Notes: generated by a model not told the origin, from the sequence alone. DNA of 64,000 nt from Niveispirillum sp943371025 (GCA_943371025.1 CALRTC020000022.1:53979-117978), one strand, 5' to 3'; shown: positions 51,069-59,230, counted from the first letter of the stretch. Translations and numbers: made by a program.

Positions 51069-51733
51069 CATGCCTCTCCGCTGGTATTTAGGAAGCCGGC
51101 CCAGACCTCGTCCGCGACGGGCGCCGGGGCGGGGGATTGCTCGGGGCAGTCCAGGCGCAGATGCCGGTCGCCCAACGGCGCACCCACGAAATGGCAATGG
51201 TGCGGCAGGTCAGTGCCCGGATTGACATTCGGCTGGAAGTACTTGCAATCCAAGCACATTTTGCTGATCGGGATATGCCCGGCCCGTTGCAGCCCCCGGA
51301 TCAGGCGCAGCATCAGCCGCAGCAGGATCAGTTGTTCCGATACCGGAAGATCGGCAAGGGCGTCGATCAGGAAAATCGGCCCGCCACCGAAACGATCGGC
51401 CAGCGCCAAGCCTTCACGCGTAGCCAGCACCAGATGCCCGCGCCCGTCATCGGGGGCCTGCACCCGCAGGGCCAGCCCCTTCTGGATCAGGGTGGTCACC
51501 GCCTCGCTGGCCGTCGGGGCCTTCACGCCCAGCCGCCCGGCGATCAGGACGGGGCGCAGTCCGTCGGGATTGTCCCGCAGCAGCGACAGGATGCGCGCCT
51601 GGGTGGCCGTCAGCCCGTGGGCCGTGGCGTCGCGCCAGTCATTGGCCTTCAAAGCCGCGGCCACCCGCACGAATCCATCGGCCAGCCGGTTGGCCGGCGG
51701 TTCGCTCAACCGGTCGAACATGTCCTCGATCAT
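51068..51733 (-). CDS. MarR-type winged-helix regulator with four-cysteine tail
   Basis: This 221-residue protein has a MarR-like winged helix (about 35-145; TATQARILSLLRDNP, PTASEAVTTLIQKGLA, and a wing with DDGRGHLVLATREG). The C-terminal extension carries Cys 160, 163, 180 and 196, with three His around 178-181 (CLDC, HHCH, RLDCPE). That pattern could bind an Fe-S cluster or zinc, making it a possible redox or metal sensor. It is co-transcribed with the MOSC gene. A good promoter lies at 51766-51793. The target is unknown but may be its own operon. Confidence 0.82.
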   Translation of the reverse strand: MIEDMFDRLSEPPANRLADGFVRVAAALKANDWRDATAHGLTATQARILSLLRDNPDGLRPVLIAGRLGVKAPTASEAVTTLIQKGLALRVQAPDDGRGHLVLATREGLALADRFGGGPIFLIDALADLPVSEQLILLRLMLRLIRGLQRAGHIPISKMCLDCKYFQPNVNPGTDLPHHCHFVGAPLGDRHLRLDCPEQSPAPAPVADEVWAGFLNTSGEA

Positions 51734-51765
51734 GCCAAGCTTTCCACCCTTTGGTTGTTGCTGGC

Positions 51766-51793
51766 ATTATATAGGAGTCCGAACATTTAACAA
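51766..51793 (-). promoter_or_regulatory. Promoter of the MarR-MOSC unit
   Basis: On the minus strand TTGTTA (51793-51788), 16 bp, TATAAT (51771-51766), about 33 nt before the MarR-type ATG at 51733. The -10 is perfect. The promoter begins only 4 bp after the GFA gene, so GFA is not needed to transcribe this unit. Confidence 0.65.
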
Positions 51794-51796
51794 GGA

Positions 51797-52201
51797 TCAG
51801 TCGTCGCCAATATGGCCCTGAAACTGCGGCAGGGTGTCGGTAATGGTGTACCAGGGGGCCTTGGAGCCGACGAAGATATGGGCCGATGGCCGGATCGTGG
51901 GCGCATCGATCAGCGTGCCCATGGTGACATGGACATAGGCCGCGTCCCGCACCAGGGAATAGAGCAGGGAGCCGCAGGCCCTGCAATGCGCGTCATGGTT
52001 CACCTCGTCGCCATGGATCAACAGCCGGTCGCGCCCCCGCGTGAGGGTCAGATGTTCGGCCTTGATCCCGGCCAGGGGCTTGAAGGCCGATCCGGTGGCG
52101 CGACGGCAATTGGAGCAATGGCAATTGACCGCATATTCGAAGGCGTCCGCGACCTCATAGGCGACGGCACCGCACAGGCAGCCACCCTTCAGCATGGTCA
52201 T
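51797..52201 (-). CDS. GFA/CENP-V-family zinc protein
   Basis: This 134-residue protein has the GFA fold. Zinc cysteines lie in GGCLCGAVAYEV (about 8-10), NCHCSNCRRATGSAF (about 27-32) and CRACGSLLYS. Relatives include glutathione-dependent formaldehyde-activating proteins and enzymes acting on thiol adducts. Function is not settled, so no reaction is claimed. The ATG at 52201 overlaps the upstream hydrolase stop by 4 nt, so the two genes are coupled. Confidence 0.88.
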   Translation of the reverse strand: MTMLKGGCLCGAVAYEVADAFEYAVNCHCSNCRRATGSAFKPLAGIKAEHLTLTRGRDRLLIHGDEVNHDAHCRACGSLLYSLVRDAAYVHVTMGTLIDAPTIRPSAHIFVGSKAPWYTITDTLPQFQGHIGDD

Positions 52202-53160
52202 GGGCGAATTCCGGCCAGGAAGCGCAGCAGGGCCTCGTTCACGGCGTCGGGCGCTTCCTGCTGCACCCAATGGCCGGCGCCGTCCACCAGGGTGGTGCCC
52301 CGGAAATCCGTGCAGGTCCTGCCTTCCATGGCCTTCAGCGCCTTGTCCATGCCGGGCATGCGCAGCACCCCGTCCAGCGCACCGGCGATGAAGCAGGCGG
52401 GAACCGTGATCGGGGCGCCGTGCCAGGGGGCCGTCAGCGCCCAGTTGCGGTCCAGATTGCGATACCAGTTCAGCCCGCCGCGATAGCCGGTGGCGGCATA
52501 GGTGCTGGCATAGACCTGCAGATCATCCTCGCTCAACCAGTTGGGCAGGGTGTCGACGGGCGGGCAGGTCTCCACCAGCCCCTTCCCTTCCGGAATGACC
52601 AGCGGCCAGCCCTTGCCCTCGGCCGCAGCGGCACCCGACGCGCCAACCAGCAGGCGGCGGTGGGTCTGATAAGGATCGGCACCCAGGTCGGCCTCCGCCA
52701 CGCCTTCATCCTGAAAATAGACCATGTAGAAACGGTGCAGGCCCTGGGCGCGGGCCATGCCGACCAGGCTGCCATGGGGACCGCGCGGCGACCAGGGCAC
52801 CGCAAGGCCAGCCACGGCGCGGAACCGGTCGGGCCGCATCAGGGCCGCATGCCAGGCAACGGGTGCCCCCCAATCATGGCCGATGATGGTGCAATGATCG
52901 ATGCCCAGCGCGTCCAGCAAGGCCACCTGATCGCCCACCAGATGCAGGATCGTGTAATCCTCCATGGGCGCCGGCGCGTCGGTGCCGCCGAATCCGCGCA
53001 TGTCGGGCACGATGACGCGATAGCCGGCGGCGACCAGGGCCGGCACCTGTTTGCGCCAGCTATGGCCCAGTTCGGGCCAGCCATGGCAGAGCAGCAGGGC
53101 GGGGCCGGTCCCTTCATCCTGATAGGCGATGGTGATACCGTTGGCCTTCACATGCGGCAT
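52198..53160 (-). CDS. Alpha/beta hydrolase, epoxide-hydrolase type
   Basis: This 320-residue hydrolase has the oxyanion motif CHGWPELGHSWR (HGxP about 26), the nucleophile Asp in IIGHDWGAPVAW (about 97) and a C-terminal catalytic His in GAGHWVQQE (about 300). Tyr residues lie in the cap region. Asp instead of Ser as nucleophile indicates soluble epoxide hydrolases or haloalkane dehalogenases; the HGWPE motif favours epoxide hydrolase. It is coupled to the GFA gene. The substrate is unknown. Confidence 0.87.
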   Translation of the reverse strand: MPHVKANGITIAYQDEGTGPALLLCHGWPELGHSWRKQVPALVAAGYRVIVPDMRGFGGTDAPAPMEDYTILHLVGDQVALLDALGIDHCTIIGHDWGAPVAWHAALMRPDRFRAVAGLAVPWSPRGPHGSLVGMARAQGLHRFYMVYFQDEGVAEADLGADPYQTHRRLLVGASGAAAAEGKGWPLVIPEGKGLVETCPPVDTLPNWLSEDDLQVYASTYAATGYRGGLNWYRNLDRNWALTAPWHGAPITVPACFIAGALDGVLRMPGMDKALKAMEGRTCTDFRGTTLVDGAGHWVQQEAPDAVNEALLRFLAGIRP

Positions 53161-53218
53161 GGGGCTTCCTTCCCGTTATCCTGCGCGCGATCATAGCGGG
53201 CCTGCGTCCGATACGCGA

Positions 53219-53246
53219 TTGTCAGCGGCGGTGGCGCGGCTATATT
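53219..53246 (+). promoter_or_regulatory. mnmA promoter, leaderless type
   Basis: TTGTCA (53219-53224), 16 bp, TATATT (53241-53246), ending 7 nt before the mnmA ATG at 53254. No ribosome site is visible, so a leaderless transcript is expected. Confidence 0.6.
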
Positions 53247-53253
53247 CCGCCCC

Positions 53254-54387
53254 ATGAACTCGCTTGGAATCGATAAGGCCCCGGCCGATACCCGCGTCGT
53301 CGTCGCCATGTCCGGCGGCGTGGACAGCTCCGTGGCTGCCGCCATGCTGAAGCGCGACGGCTATGATGTCGTCGGCATCACGCTGCAGCTTTATGATTAC
53401 GGCATGACGGTGGGCAAGAAGGGCGCCTGCTGTGCCGGCCAGGACATCTATGATGCCCGCCGCGTGGCCGACCAGATCGACATCCCGCATTACGTGCTGG
53501 ATTACGAAAGCCGGTTCAAGCAATCGGTGATGGATGATTTCGTCGACACCTATCTGAAGGGGGAGACGCCGATCCCCTGTGTCCGCTGCAACCAGACGGT
53601 CAAGTTCAAGGACCTGCTGGACCAGGCTCGCGAGCTGGGGGCCGACTGCATGGCCACGGGCCATTATGCGCGCCGCGACATGGTGGATGGGGTGGCGGCC
53701 ATGCTGCGCGGTGCCGACCATGGCCGCGACCAGTCCTATTTCCTGTTCGCGACGACGCAGGAACAGCTGGATTTCCTGCGCTTCCCCCTGGGTGACAAGC
53801 CGAAAACGGAAACCCGGGCCATCGCCGATGCGCTGGGGCTGGCCGTGGCGGACAAGCCCGACAGCCAGGATATCTGTTTCGTGCCCACGGGCGGCTATGC
53901 CCAGGTGGTGGAGAAGCTGCGGCCCGGCGCCGTGCGGCCCGGGGAGATCGTGCATGTCGACGGCACGGTGATGGGGCGGCACACGGGCGTGATCAATTAT
54001 ACGGTGGGACAGCGCAAGGGCCTGGGTATCGGGGGCCGCAAGACCGACGCAGGCGACGATGTCGATCCGCTCTATGTCGTCCGTGTCGATCCGATCAGCA
54101 ATCAGGTCGTTGTCGGCCCCCGTTCCGCACTGGCCCGTGACAGGGTGATGGTGCGCGAGGTGAACTGGCTGGGCCGGCCGGCTGTGGGCGTGCCCCTGCC
54201 GGTGGCGGTGAAGCTGCGCTCGGCCCAGGCGCCGGCGGCGGCCACCCTGCTGCTGCATGGCGACGGTAATGCCGTGCTGGACCTGGAAGCCGCGCAATAT
54301 GGCATCTCGCCGGGACAGGCGGCCGTCTTCTATGACGGGGAACGCATGCTGGGCGGTGGCTGGATCAGCGGCACGGGCGTGCGCTGA
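53254..54387 (+). CDS. mnmA: tRNA 2-thiouridylase MnmA
   Basis: It adds sulfur to U34 of tRNA-Lys, -Glu and -Gln. At 377 residues it shows the PP-loop VVAMSGGVDSSVAAA (about 12), the first catalytic-Cys region KGACCAGQD, PCVRCNQTVKF, CMATGHYAR, DQSYFLF and QDICFVP with the second Cys region. GQRKGLGIGG and the C-terminal beta-barrel also fit. The ATG at 53254 lies just after a promoter-like TATATT. Confidence 0.96.
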   Translation: MNSLGIDKAPADTRVVVAMSGGVDSSVAAAMLKRDGYDVVGITLQLYDYGMTVGKKGACCAGQDIYDARRVADQIDIPHYVLDYESRFKQSVMDDFVDTYLKGETPIPCVRCNQTVKFKDLLDQARELGADCMATGHYARRDMVDGVAAMLRGADHGRDQSYFLFATTQEQLDFLRFPLGDKPKTETRAIADALGLAVADKPDSQDICFVPTGGYAQVVEKLRPGAVRPGEIVHVDGTVMGRHTGVINYTVGQRKGLGIGGRKTDAGDDVDPLYVVRVDPISNQVVVGPRSALARDRVMVREVNWLGRPAVGVPLPVAVKLRSAQAPAAATLLLHGDGNAVLDLEAAQYGISPGQAAVFYDGERMLGGGWISGTGVR

Positions 54388-54392
54388 GGGGC

Positions 54393-54677
54393 TTATGCCG
54401 CGCGGTGTCGCCACAGCCAACGCACGGCCTCGATCCCGCCCGTGATGATGGCCGCCTGGCTCAGCAGGGTTGACAGCTGAAACAGCGGCTGCTGGTCATA
54501 GCGGTGGAAATATTGCCACCAGAAGCTGTTCACCGGGTTGCGCAGCGGCGTCAGCAAACTGTCCCACAGGTCGAACAGCGGGTCGGGGATGGATGACCGC
54601 AGGGCCATGGGCAGGACCAGGAACAGCAGCACCGCCAGCCCCACAGCCATTACACGTAACAGCGACCACATCCGCAT
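54393..54677 (-). CDS. Small hypothetical membrane protein
   Basis: This 94-residue protein has one clear N-terminal membrane segment (about 7-26, MAVGLAVLLFLVLPMAL). A Trp/Phe-rich middle follows (VNSFWWQYFHRYDQQ), then a second weakly hydrophobic stretch (about 68-88). GGAGGC lies just before the ATG. It converges on mnmA (5 bp between stops) and is followed upstream by the PPOX gene on the same strand. I recognise no family. Confidence 0.65.
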   Translation of the reverse strand: MRMWSLLRVMAVGLAVLLFLVLPMALRSSIPDPLFDLWDSLLTPLRNPVNSFWWQYFHRYDQQPLFQLSTLLSQAAIITGGIEAVRWLWRHRAA

Positions 54678-54694
54678 GCCTCCGTTCTAATTCT

Positions 54695-55330
54695 TCACCA
54701 CAGCGTCCGGCGCTGCCGGTCGGGCAGGGCGGCGTCATAGGCGTCGCCCCCTTCGGTCCCGTTGCTGGCTTCCGCCGTCATCTGGCCGGCGGTGGGGATG
54801 CCATCTGGCCGGCCCCTTGCCCCCAGCGCCCATAGGTCGGAGCGGATGAGGGCACGGGCGCATTGGAAATAGACCTCGTCGATATCGATCCACAGCATGC
54901 TGCGGGGCAGATGCCCATCCATGGCCAGATCCGCACAGAGGTCGGGGTCGATGCTGATCGCCGCCCGCCCGTTGACCCGCAGCGCCTCATTCACGCCGGG
55001 GATCAGGAACATCAACGCCACACGCGGGTCATCCAGGATGTTGCGCAGGCTGTCGATACGGTTGTTGCCGCGGCGATCGGGCATCAGCAGGGTCCGATCG
55101 TCCCGCACCACCACGGCATGGCCGGCATCACCCCGTGGTGACACGTCCAGACCACCGGGTCCGACGGTAGCCAGGGCGCAGAAGGGTGATGCCTCGATCC
55201 AGCGGCGATAGGCCGGCGTCAGGACCGGACTGACCTTGGCCAGCGACGGGCCACCGGGCGCACCATAAAGGGCCGTCAGTGCCGTGAGATCACGGACAAG
55301 GCCGGGTGGGGTGGGGCGGTCGGTGGGCAT
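54695..55330 (-). CDS. Pyridoxamine-phosphate-oxidase-like FMN-binding protein
   Basis: This 211-residue protein has the split-barrel flavin fold. FCALATVGPGGLDVSPRGDAGH and a VVVRDDRTLLMPDRRGNNRIDSL strand pattern match the FMN-dependent PPOX subgroup (MSMEG_1061 type). NILDDPRVALMFLIPG and a C-terminal QCARALIRSDLW follow. Members are general oxidoreductases or oxygenase-like proteins; the substrate is unknown. I chose the ATG at 55330. The open frame upstream overlaps the mscL leader region and looks non-coding. Confidence 0.85.
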   Translation of the reverse strand: MPTDRPTPPGLVRDLTALTALYGAPGGPSLAKVSPVLTPAYRRWIEASPFCALATVGPGGLDVSPRGDAGHAVVVRDDRTLLMPDRRGNNRIDSLRNILDDPRVALMFLIPGVNEALRVNGRAAISIDPDLCADLAMDGHLPRSMLWIDIDEVYFQCARALIRSDLWALGARGRPDGIPTAGQMTAEASNGTEGGDAYDAALPDRQRRTLW

Positions 55331-55505
55331 ATGGGGACATCCGGTCAAAGGGAATCGCCAGCAGATTCCATCCAACCGGGCATTTCGGCAAGCCCCGGCC
55401 GCTTGCGGCATAGCCCCATTTCAGGGCTTTGCAACCGGACCGCATATCGACCATGCTGATCGCCGGGACGGGCGGCAACGGTCGCCCTGGGACAAAGGGG
55501 GAATG

Positions 55506-55913
55506 ATGCTGAACGAGTTCAAGACCTTTATCAGTCGCGGCAATGTCGTGGATCTGGCTGTAGGTATCATCATCGGTGCCGCCTTCACGGCCATCGTGAC
55601 CTCGCTGGTCAATGACATCCTGATGCCGCCGCTGGGCTATGTTCTGGGCGGGATCGATTTTTCCGACTATTTCGTCAGCCTGTCAGGTGGCGACTATCCG
55701 ACCCTGAAGGCCGCGAAGGATGCCGGTGCCACCACCTTGAATTACGGCCTGTTCATCAATGCCGTCATCAAATTCTTCATCGTGTCCTGGGCGGTGTTCA
55801 TCCTGGTCAAGCAGGTAAATCGCTTCAAGAAGCGGGAGGATGCCAAGCCGACTGAGCCGACCAAGTCCGAATTGCTGCTGACGGAAATCCGCGATCTGCT
55901 GAAGACGAAGTGA
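55506..55913 (+). CDS. mscL: Large-conductance mechanosensitive channel MscL
   Basis: MscL opens under membrane tension to release solutes in osmotic downshock. The 135-residue protein shows FKTFISRGNVVDLAVGIIIGAAF (N-terminal helix and TM1), NDILMPPLG, a periplasmic loop, TM2 (about 78-98, INAVIKFFIVSWAVFILVKQVN) and a charged cytoplasmic helix LLTEIRDLL. AAAGGGGGA precedes two tandem ATGs; the second (55506) has the better spacing. Confidence 0.96.
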   Translation: MLNEFKTFISRGNVVDLAVGIIIGAAFTAIVTSLVNDILMPPLGYVLGGIDFSDYFVSLSGGDYPTLKAAKDAGATTLNYGLFINAVIKFFIVSWAVFILVKQVNRFKKREDAKPTEPTKSELLLTEIRDLLKTK

Positions 55914-55918
55914 GTCTG

Positions 55919-55949
55919 GCCGGGGCCGGCGGCAGGGTCGGCCCCGGAT
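55919..55949. terminator. Stem-loop between mscL and thiY
   Basis: CCGGGGCCG (55920-55928) pairs with CGGCCCCGG (55939-55947) between convergent genes. There is no T-tract, so termination is likely but not certain. Confidence 0.55.
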
Positions 55950-55956
55950 CCACTCT

Positions 55957-56904
55957 TTACTTCATTTCCACCGCGTAGCTGTCGACGGGCGGCGTGGTCT
56001 TGATCAGGCCGCGCGCCTTCAGGAACTGCGCGAACCGTTCATAGCGCGTGCGGTCGAGCGCACGGGGGCTGTGGGCGAAGCGGGCGACGCTGTCGGCCCA
56101 GGCGCGGCGGTTCAACTCATTATCCTGATCGGCGCGACCCTTGATGAACAGCTTCCACGCCTCTTCCGGATGGTTCACCAGATACTGGGTACCCCGCTCC
56201 ACGGCGTTCAGGAACCGGCCCAGGCGCGGGTCGGACAGCTTGTTCTTGTTGGTGATGAAGACCAGTTCGTCATAGGCGGGCACCCCTTCCTCTTCCGGGA
56301 AGAAGGCGCGGCCGGGCTTGTTTTCGATGACCATCTGGTTCAGTTCGAAATTGCGATAGCCGCCGACGATGGCGTCCACCTGGCCTGCGAACAGGGCCGG
56401 CGACAGGGAGAAATTGACGTTCACCAACGTCACGTCCTTCAAGGACAGCCCGTGCTTCTCCAGCATGGCGCCCAGCAGCGCATCCTCGAACCCGCCGACG
56501 GAGAAGCCGACCTTCTTGCCCTTCAGGTCCTTGATGGACTTGATGGGGCCGTCCTTCAGCACGATGACCGTATTCAGCGGCGTGGCGACCAGCGTGCCGA
56601 ACCGGGCCACGGGCAGGCCGGCATCGACCTGCAGGTGCAATTGCGGCTGATAGGAGATGGCGATATCCCCCTGGCCGGCGGCGACCAGGCGCGGCGGATC
56701 ATTGGGATCGGCCGGCGCGATCAGGTCCACCGACAGGCCTTCATCCTTGAAATAGCCCAATTCCTGGGCGACGTAGAGCGGGCCATGGTCCGGATTGACG
56801 AACCAGTCGAGCAGGACTGTCACCTTTTCCTGGGCCATGGCCGGCAGGGCGGTGACGGACAGGGCGGCCGCCAGGGCGGCGGCGCGCAGCCAGTTCTTCT
56901 TCAT
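55957..56904 (-). CDS. thiY: Thiamine-precursor ABC transporter binding protein
   Basis: The 315-residue protein has a signal peptide (1-24, ending LPAMA). The mature part (VTVLLDWFVNPDHGPLYVAQELGYFKDEGL) matches NMT1/ThiY proteins that bind hydroxymethylpyrimidine or its formylamino precursor. VGFSVGGFEDALLGAMLEKHG and the later PEEEGVPAYDELVFITN fit. It is last in a TPP-riboswitch-controlled unit, which supports the thiamine assignment. Its ATG overlaps the permease stop by 4 nt. Confidence 0.9.
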   Translation of the reverse strand: MKKNWLRAAALAAALSVTALPAMAQEKVTVLLDWFVNPDHGPLYVAQELGYFKDEGLSVDLIAPADPNDPPRLVAAGQGDIAISYQPQLHLQVDAGLPVARFGTLVATPLNTVIVLKDGPIKSIKDLKGKKVGFSVGGFEDALLGAMLEKHGLSLKDVTLVNVNFSLSPALFAGQVDAIVGGYRNFELNQMVIENKPGRAFFPEEEGVPAYDELVFITNKNKLSDPRLGRFLNAVERGTQYLVNHPEEAWKLFIKGRADQDNELNRRAWADSVARFAHSPRALDRTRYERFAQFLKARGLIKTTPPVDSYAVEMK

Positions 56905-57671
56905 GGGCTTGGTTCCTTGGTGATGACGCTGTCGGGCAGCCAGGGCAGGGCCCGGCGGAGAAGGAAATCGACCAGCAGCCACAGGCAAACAGCCAGCAGC
57001 GCCAGGATGAACAGGGCGGCAAAGGTCAGGTCCGTCTGCACACGCGCCGTGGCATGCAGCATCAGATAGCCCAGCCCCGCCGACGCCCCCACCCATTCGC
57101 CCACAATGGCGCCAATGGGGGCGATGGCGGCGGCCATACGCAGGCCGGAGCCGAAGGCGGGCAGGGCGGCCGGCAGCCGGATATGGCGCAGCACGGTCCA
57201 GGGGCTGGCCCCCATGGTGCGGGCCAGGTCCAGCCAGCCGGGATCGGTGCGGCGCAACCCGTCATAGAAGCTGGCCGTGACGGGGAAGAAAATGATCAGG
57301 GTGGCCATCGCCACCTTGGAGGCCAGCCCATAGCCCAGCCACAGCACCAGCAGCGGCGCGATGGCGAAGACGGGCACGGCCTGGCTGGCCAGCAGCAATG
57401 GCAGCAGCCAGCGGCGGGCGGCGGCGGATGCCGTCAGCGCCAGGGCCGCCAGCCCGCCCGACAGCGTGCCCAGCACCAGCCCCAGGATGATCTCCAGCGC
57501 CGTATATCCGGCATGCTGGGCCAGCAGCGCACGGTCCGACCACAGGCGGGCCGCAACCCGGTCCGGGCCCGGCAATATATAATGTGGCAGGTCGGCCAGA
57601 TGCACCAGCAGGCCCCAGGCCAGCAGCAGCCCGGCCAGCGTGATAATCCCGCGCAGCAGGCGACCGGTCAT
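56901..57671 (-). CDS. thiX: Thiamine-precursor ABC transporter permease
   Basis: This 256-residue membrane protein has about six hydrophobic segments and the EAA loop DLARTMGASPWTVLRHIRLPAALPA (about 150). It is of the SsuC/ThiX type. It overlaps the neighbouring genes by 4 nt on both sides (thiZ and thiY). As part of the TPP-riboswitch unit it is predicted to import pyrimidine precursors. Confidence 0.9.
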   Translation of the reverse strand: MTGRLLRGIITLAGLLLAWGLLVHLADLPHYILPGPDRVAARLWSDRALLAQHAGYTALEIILGLVLGTLSGGLAALALTASAAARRWLLPLLLASQAVPVFAIAPLLVLWLGYGLASKVAMATLIIFFPVTASFYDGLRRTDPGWLDLARTMGASPWTVLRHIRLPAALPAFGSGLRMAAAIAPIGAIVGEWVGASAGLGYLMLHATARVQTDLTFAALFILALLAVCLWLLVDFLLRRALPWLPDSVITKEPSP

Positions 57672-58444
57672 GGCGCGTCCTCCGCTTCATCGCCACGCAA
57701 ACGGGCCAGCAATTGGCCCTGCAGGGACAGCAGTTCGGGGTCGTCCGGCGGGCGCGGCACGGGGCCGGGGGGCAGAATGGGATCGGACAGAGCGGCCGGA
57801 TGACCGGACAGGACCAGCACCTGATGGCCCAGGCGCAGCGCCTCCATCGGGTCATGGGTGACCATCAGAACGGTCCGGCCGGCCAGCAGTCCGGCCGCCA
57901 GATCCTGAAGCCGCAGGCGGGTGATGGCGTCCAGGGCAGAGAAGGGCTCGTCCATCAGCACGACGGGCCGATCCTCGAACAGGGTACGGGCCAGCGCCAC
58001 ACGTTGGCGCATGCCGCCCGACAGGGCGTCTGGCCGGCTGCCGGCGCGGTCGGCCAGACCAACGGCTTCCAGCAAGGACAGGGCGCGGTCACGGTCATCA
58101 TGGTCAGCCCGGCCCCCACGCAACCTTACCCCCAACAGGATGTTATCCAGTGCCGTGGCCCAGGGCAGCAGCAGATCCTGTTGTCCCATCCAAGCGATGC
58201 GTCCGGCCACGGGCTGGGCATCATCGGCTGAAACGGCCCCGTCGCTCTTGGCCAGGCCGGCGATCAGGCGCAGCAGGCTGGTCTTGCCCACCCCGCTGGG
58301 CCCCAGCAGGCAGGTGGTACGCCCGGCGGGCACCGTCAGCGACAGGTCACGGAATACCACGCGGCCCCCGAACGACAGCGCGGCATCTTTCAAATGGATG
58401 GCGGGCGGTGGCGGGGTCGCGACGGGCCCCGGCGAATTGCGCAT
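57668..58444 (-). CDS. thiZ: Thiamine-precursor ABC transporter ATPase
   Basis: This 258-residue ATPase has Walker A LLGPSGVGKTSLLRLI (about 50), signature ALSGGMRQRVALARTL, Walker B VVLMDEPFSALD and a VTHDPMEA switch His. It lacks a C-terminal regulatory domain, as in SsuB/TauB/ThiZ types. Its ATG (58444) lies only 3 nt beyond the 3' end of a TPP riboswitch, whose conserved AGGGA is the only ribosome-site candidate, so control is probably translational. Confidence 0.92.
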   Translation of the reverse strand: MRNSPGPVATPPPPAIHLKDAALSFGGRVVFRDLSLTVPAGRTTCLLGPSGVGKTSLLRLIAGLAKSDGAVSADDAQPVAGRIAWMGQQDLLLPWATALDNILLGVRLRGGRADHDDRDRALSLLEAVGLADRAGSRPDALSGGMRQRVALARTLFEDRPVVLMDEPFSALDAITRLRLQDLAAGLLAGRTVLMVTHDPMEALRLGHQVLVLSGHPAALSDPILPPGPVPRPPDDPELLSLQGQLLARLRGDEAEDAP

Positions 58445-58447
58445 TGG

Positions 58448-58537
58448 TCACTGTCCCTACGCCGGTATCAGCCGGATCAGGTTCCAGGGGTCGTTCCGTC
58501 CGGAACCTCTCAGCCGACCATCGGCTCCCCCCAGTGA
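58448..58537 (-). ncRNA. TPP riboswitch (THI element)
   Basis: On the minus strand the conserved parts occur in order: GGGGGAGCC, GGCTGAGAGG, GACCCCTGGAACCTGATC, GGCTGATACCGGCG and CGTAGGGACAGTGA. The ends TCACTG (58537-58532) and CAGTGA (58453-58448) form P1. The thiZ start codon follows after 3 nt, and the AGGGA inside the aptamer is the probable Shine-Dalgarno. Thiamine pyrophosphate should therefore shut translation of the transporter. Confidence 0.95.
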
Positions 58538-58633
58538 GATGCGCTGGTTATGACAAACCTGTGACCCCGCCGCAAGCGCATTGGTACCGGCCACGTTGCT
58601 GCCGTTGGACCTTGGCTTCCCTGTCGGTCCATT

Positions 58634-58652
58634 ATCCAATCGGATATTGGAT
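58634..58652. promoter_or_regulatory. Perfect 7-5-7 palindrome upstream of the DUF4440-like gene
   Basis: ATCCAAT, a CGGAT spacer, then ATTGGAT. It lies 16 bp before the ATG at 58669 and may be a repressor site. No regulator is assigned. Confidence 0.4.
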
Positions 58653-58668
58653 CGACATGGAGGATGCT

Positions 58669-59181
58669 ATGCGCTGGTTGACGGGAGCATTCGCGGCCTT
58701 GTTGCTTGCCACAAGTTCTGTCGGCAGCGCCGCCAATGCTGCGACCCTGCCGGAGGGGCCGGCGTTACGTCAGACCATGGAAAAGGTCGATGCGGATTTC
58801 TTCGAACTGTTTTTCGAAGGCTGCGACCCCGCCCGCGCCGCGACCCTGCTGACGCCCGATTTCGAGATGTATCACGACAAGGAAGGGGAGGTGGCCCGGT
58901 CGGCCGCCAGCTTCATCGCCTTGTACAAGAAGAATTGCGAAGCCCGTCAGGCCCCCGATGCCTGGCGGTCGCGGCGCGAGCTGGTGCCGGGTACCATGAC
59001 CCTGCACCCCATCGCCGGCATCGGCGTTCTGGAACAGGGTGAGCATGTCTTCTATGAACGCAAGGGCAATGGGCCGGAAAGGCTGGCGGGAAAGGCGCGC
59101 TTCACCCAGCTCTGGCGGCTGGATGCCGATGGGTGGAAGCTGGCCCGCGTCTTCTCTTATGATCATGAGGCGGTGAAATAG
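58669..59181 (+). CDS. Exported SnoaL/DUF4440-like protein
   Basis: This 170-residue protein has a signal peptide (1-24, ending SAANA). The mature part has the NTF2/DUF4440 pattern: LRQTMEKVDADFFELFFEG, LLTPDFEMYHDKEGEVAR and a C-terminal FTQLWRLDADGWKLARVFSYDHE. Such proteins bind or modify small hydrophobic molecules; no reaction can be assigned. GGAGGA precedes the ATG at 58669. A palindrome just upstream suggests regulation. Confidence 0.82.
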   Translation: MRWLTGAFAALLLATSSVGSAANAATLPEGPALRQTMEKVDADFFELFFEGCDPARAATLLTPDFEMYHDKEGEVARSAASFIALYKKNCEARQAPDAWRSRRELVPGTMTLHPIAGIGVLEQGEHVFYERKGNGPERLAGKARFTQLWRLDADGWKLARVFSYDHEAVK

Positions 59182-59194
59182 GCGGCGGGCAGGC

Positions 59195-59223
59195 TTGCCG
59201 CCCAGGTGTCGCCTGCCTAGATT
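59195..59223 (+). promoter_or_regulatory. Promoter of the deacetylase gene, leaderless type
   Basis: TTGCCG (59195-59200), 17 bp, TAGATT (59218-59223), ending 7 nt before the ATG at 59231. No ribosome site is present. Confidence 0.55.
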
Positions 59224-59230
59224 GCCGCTT

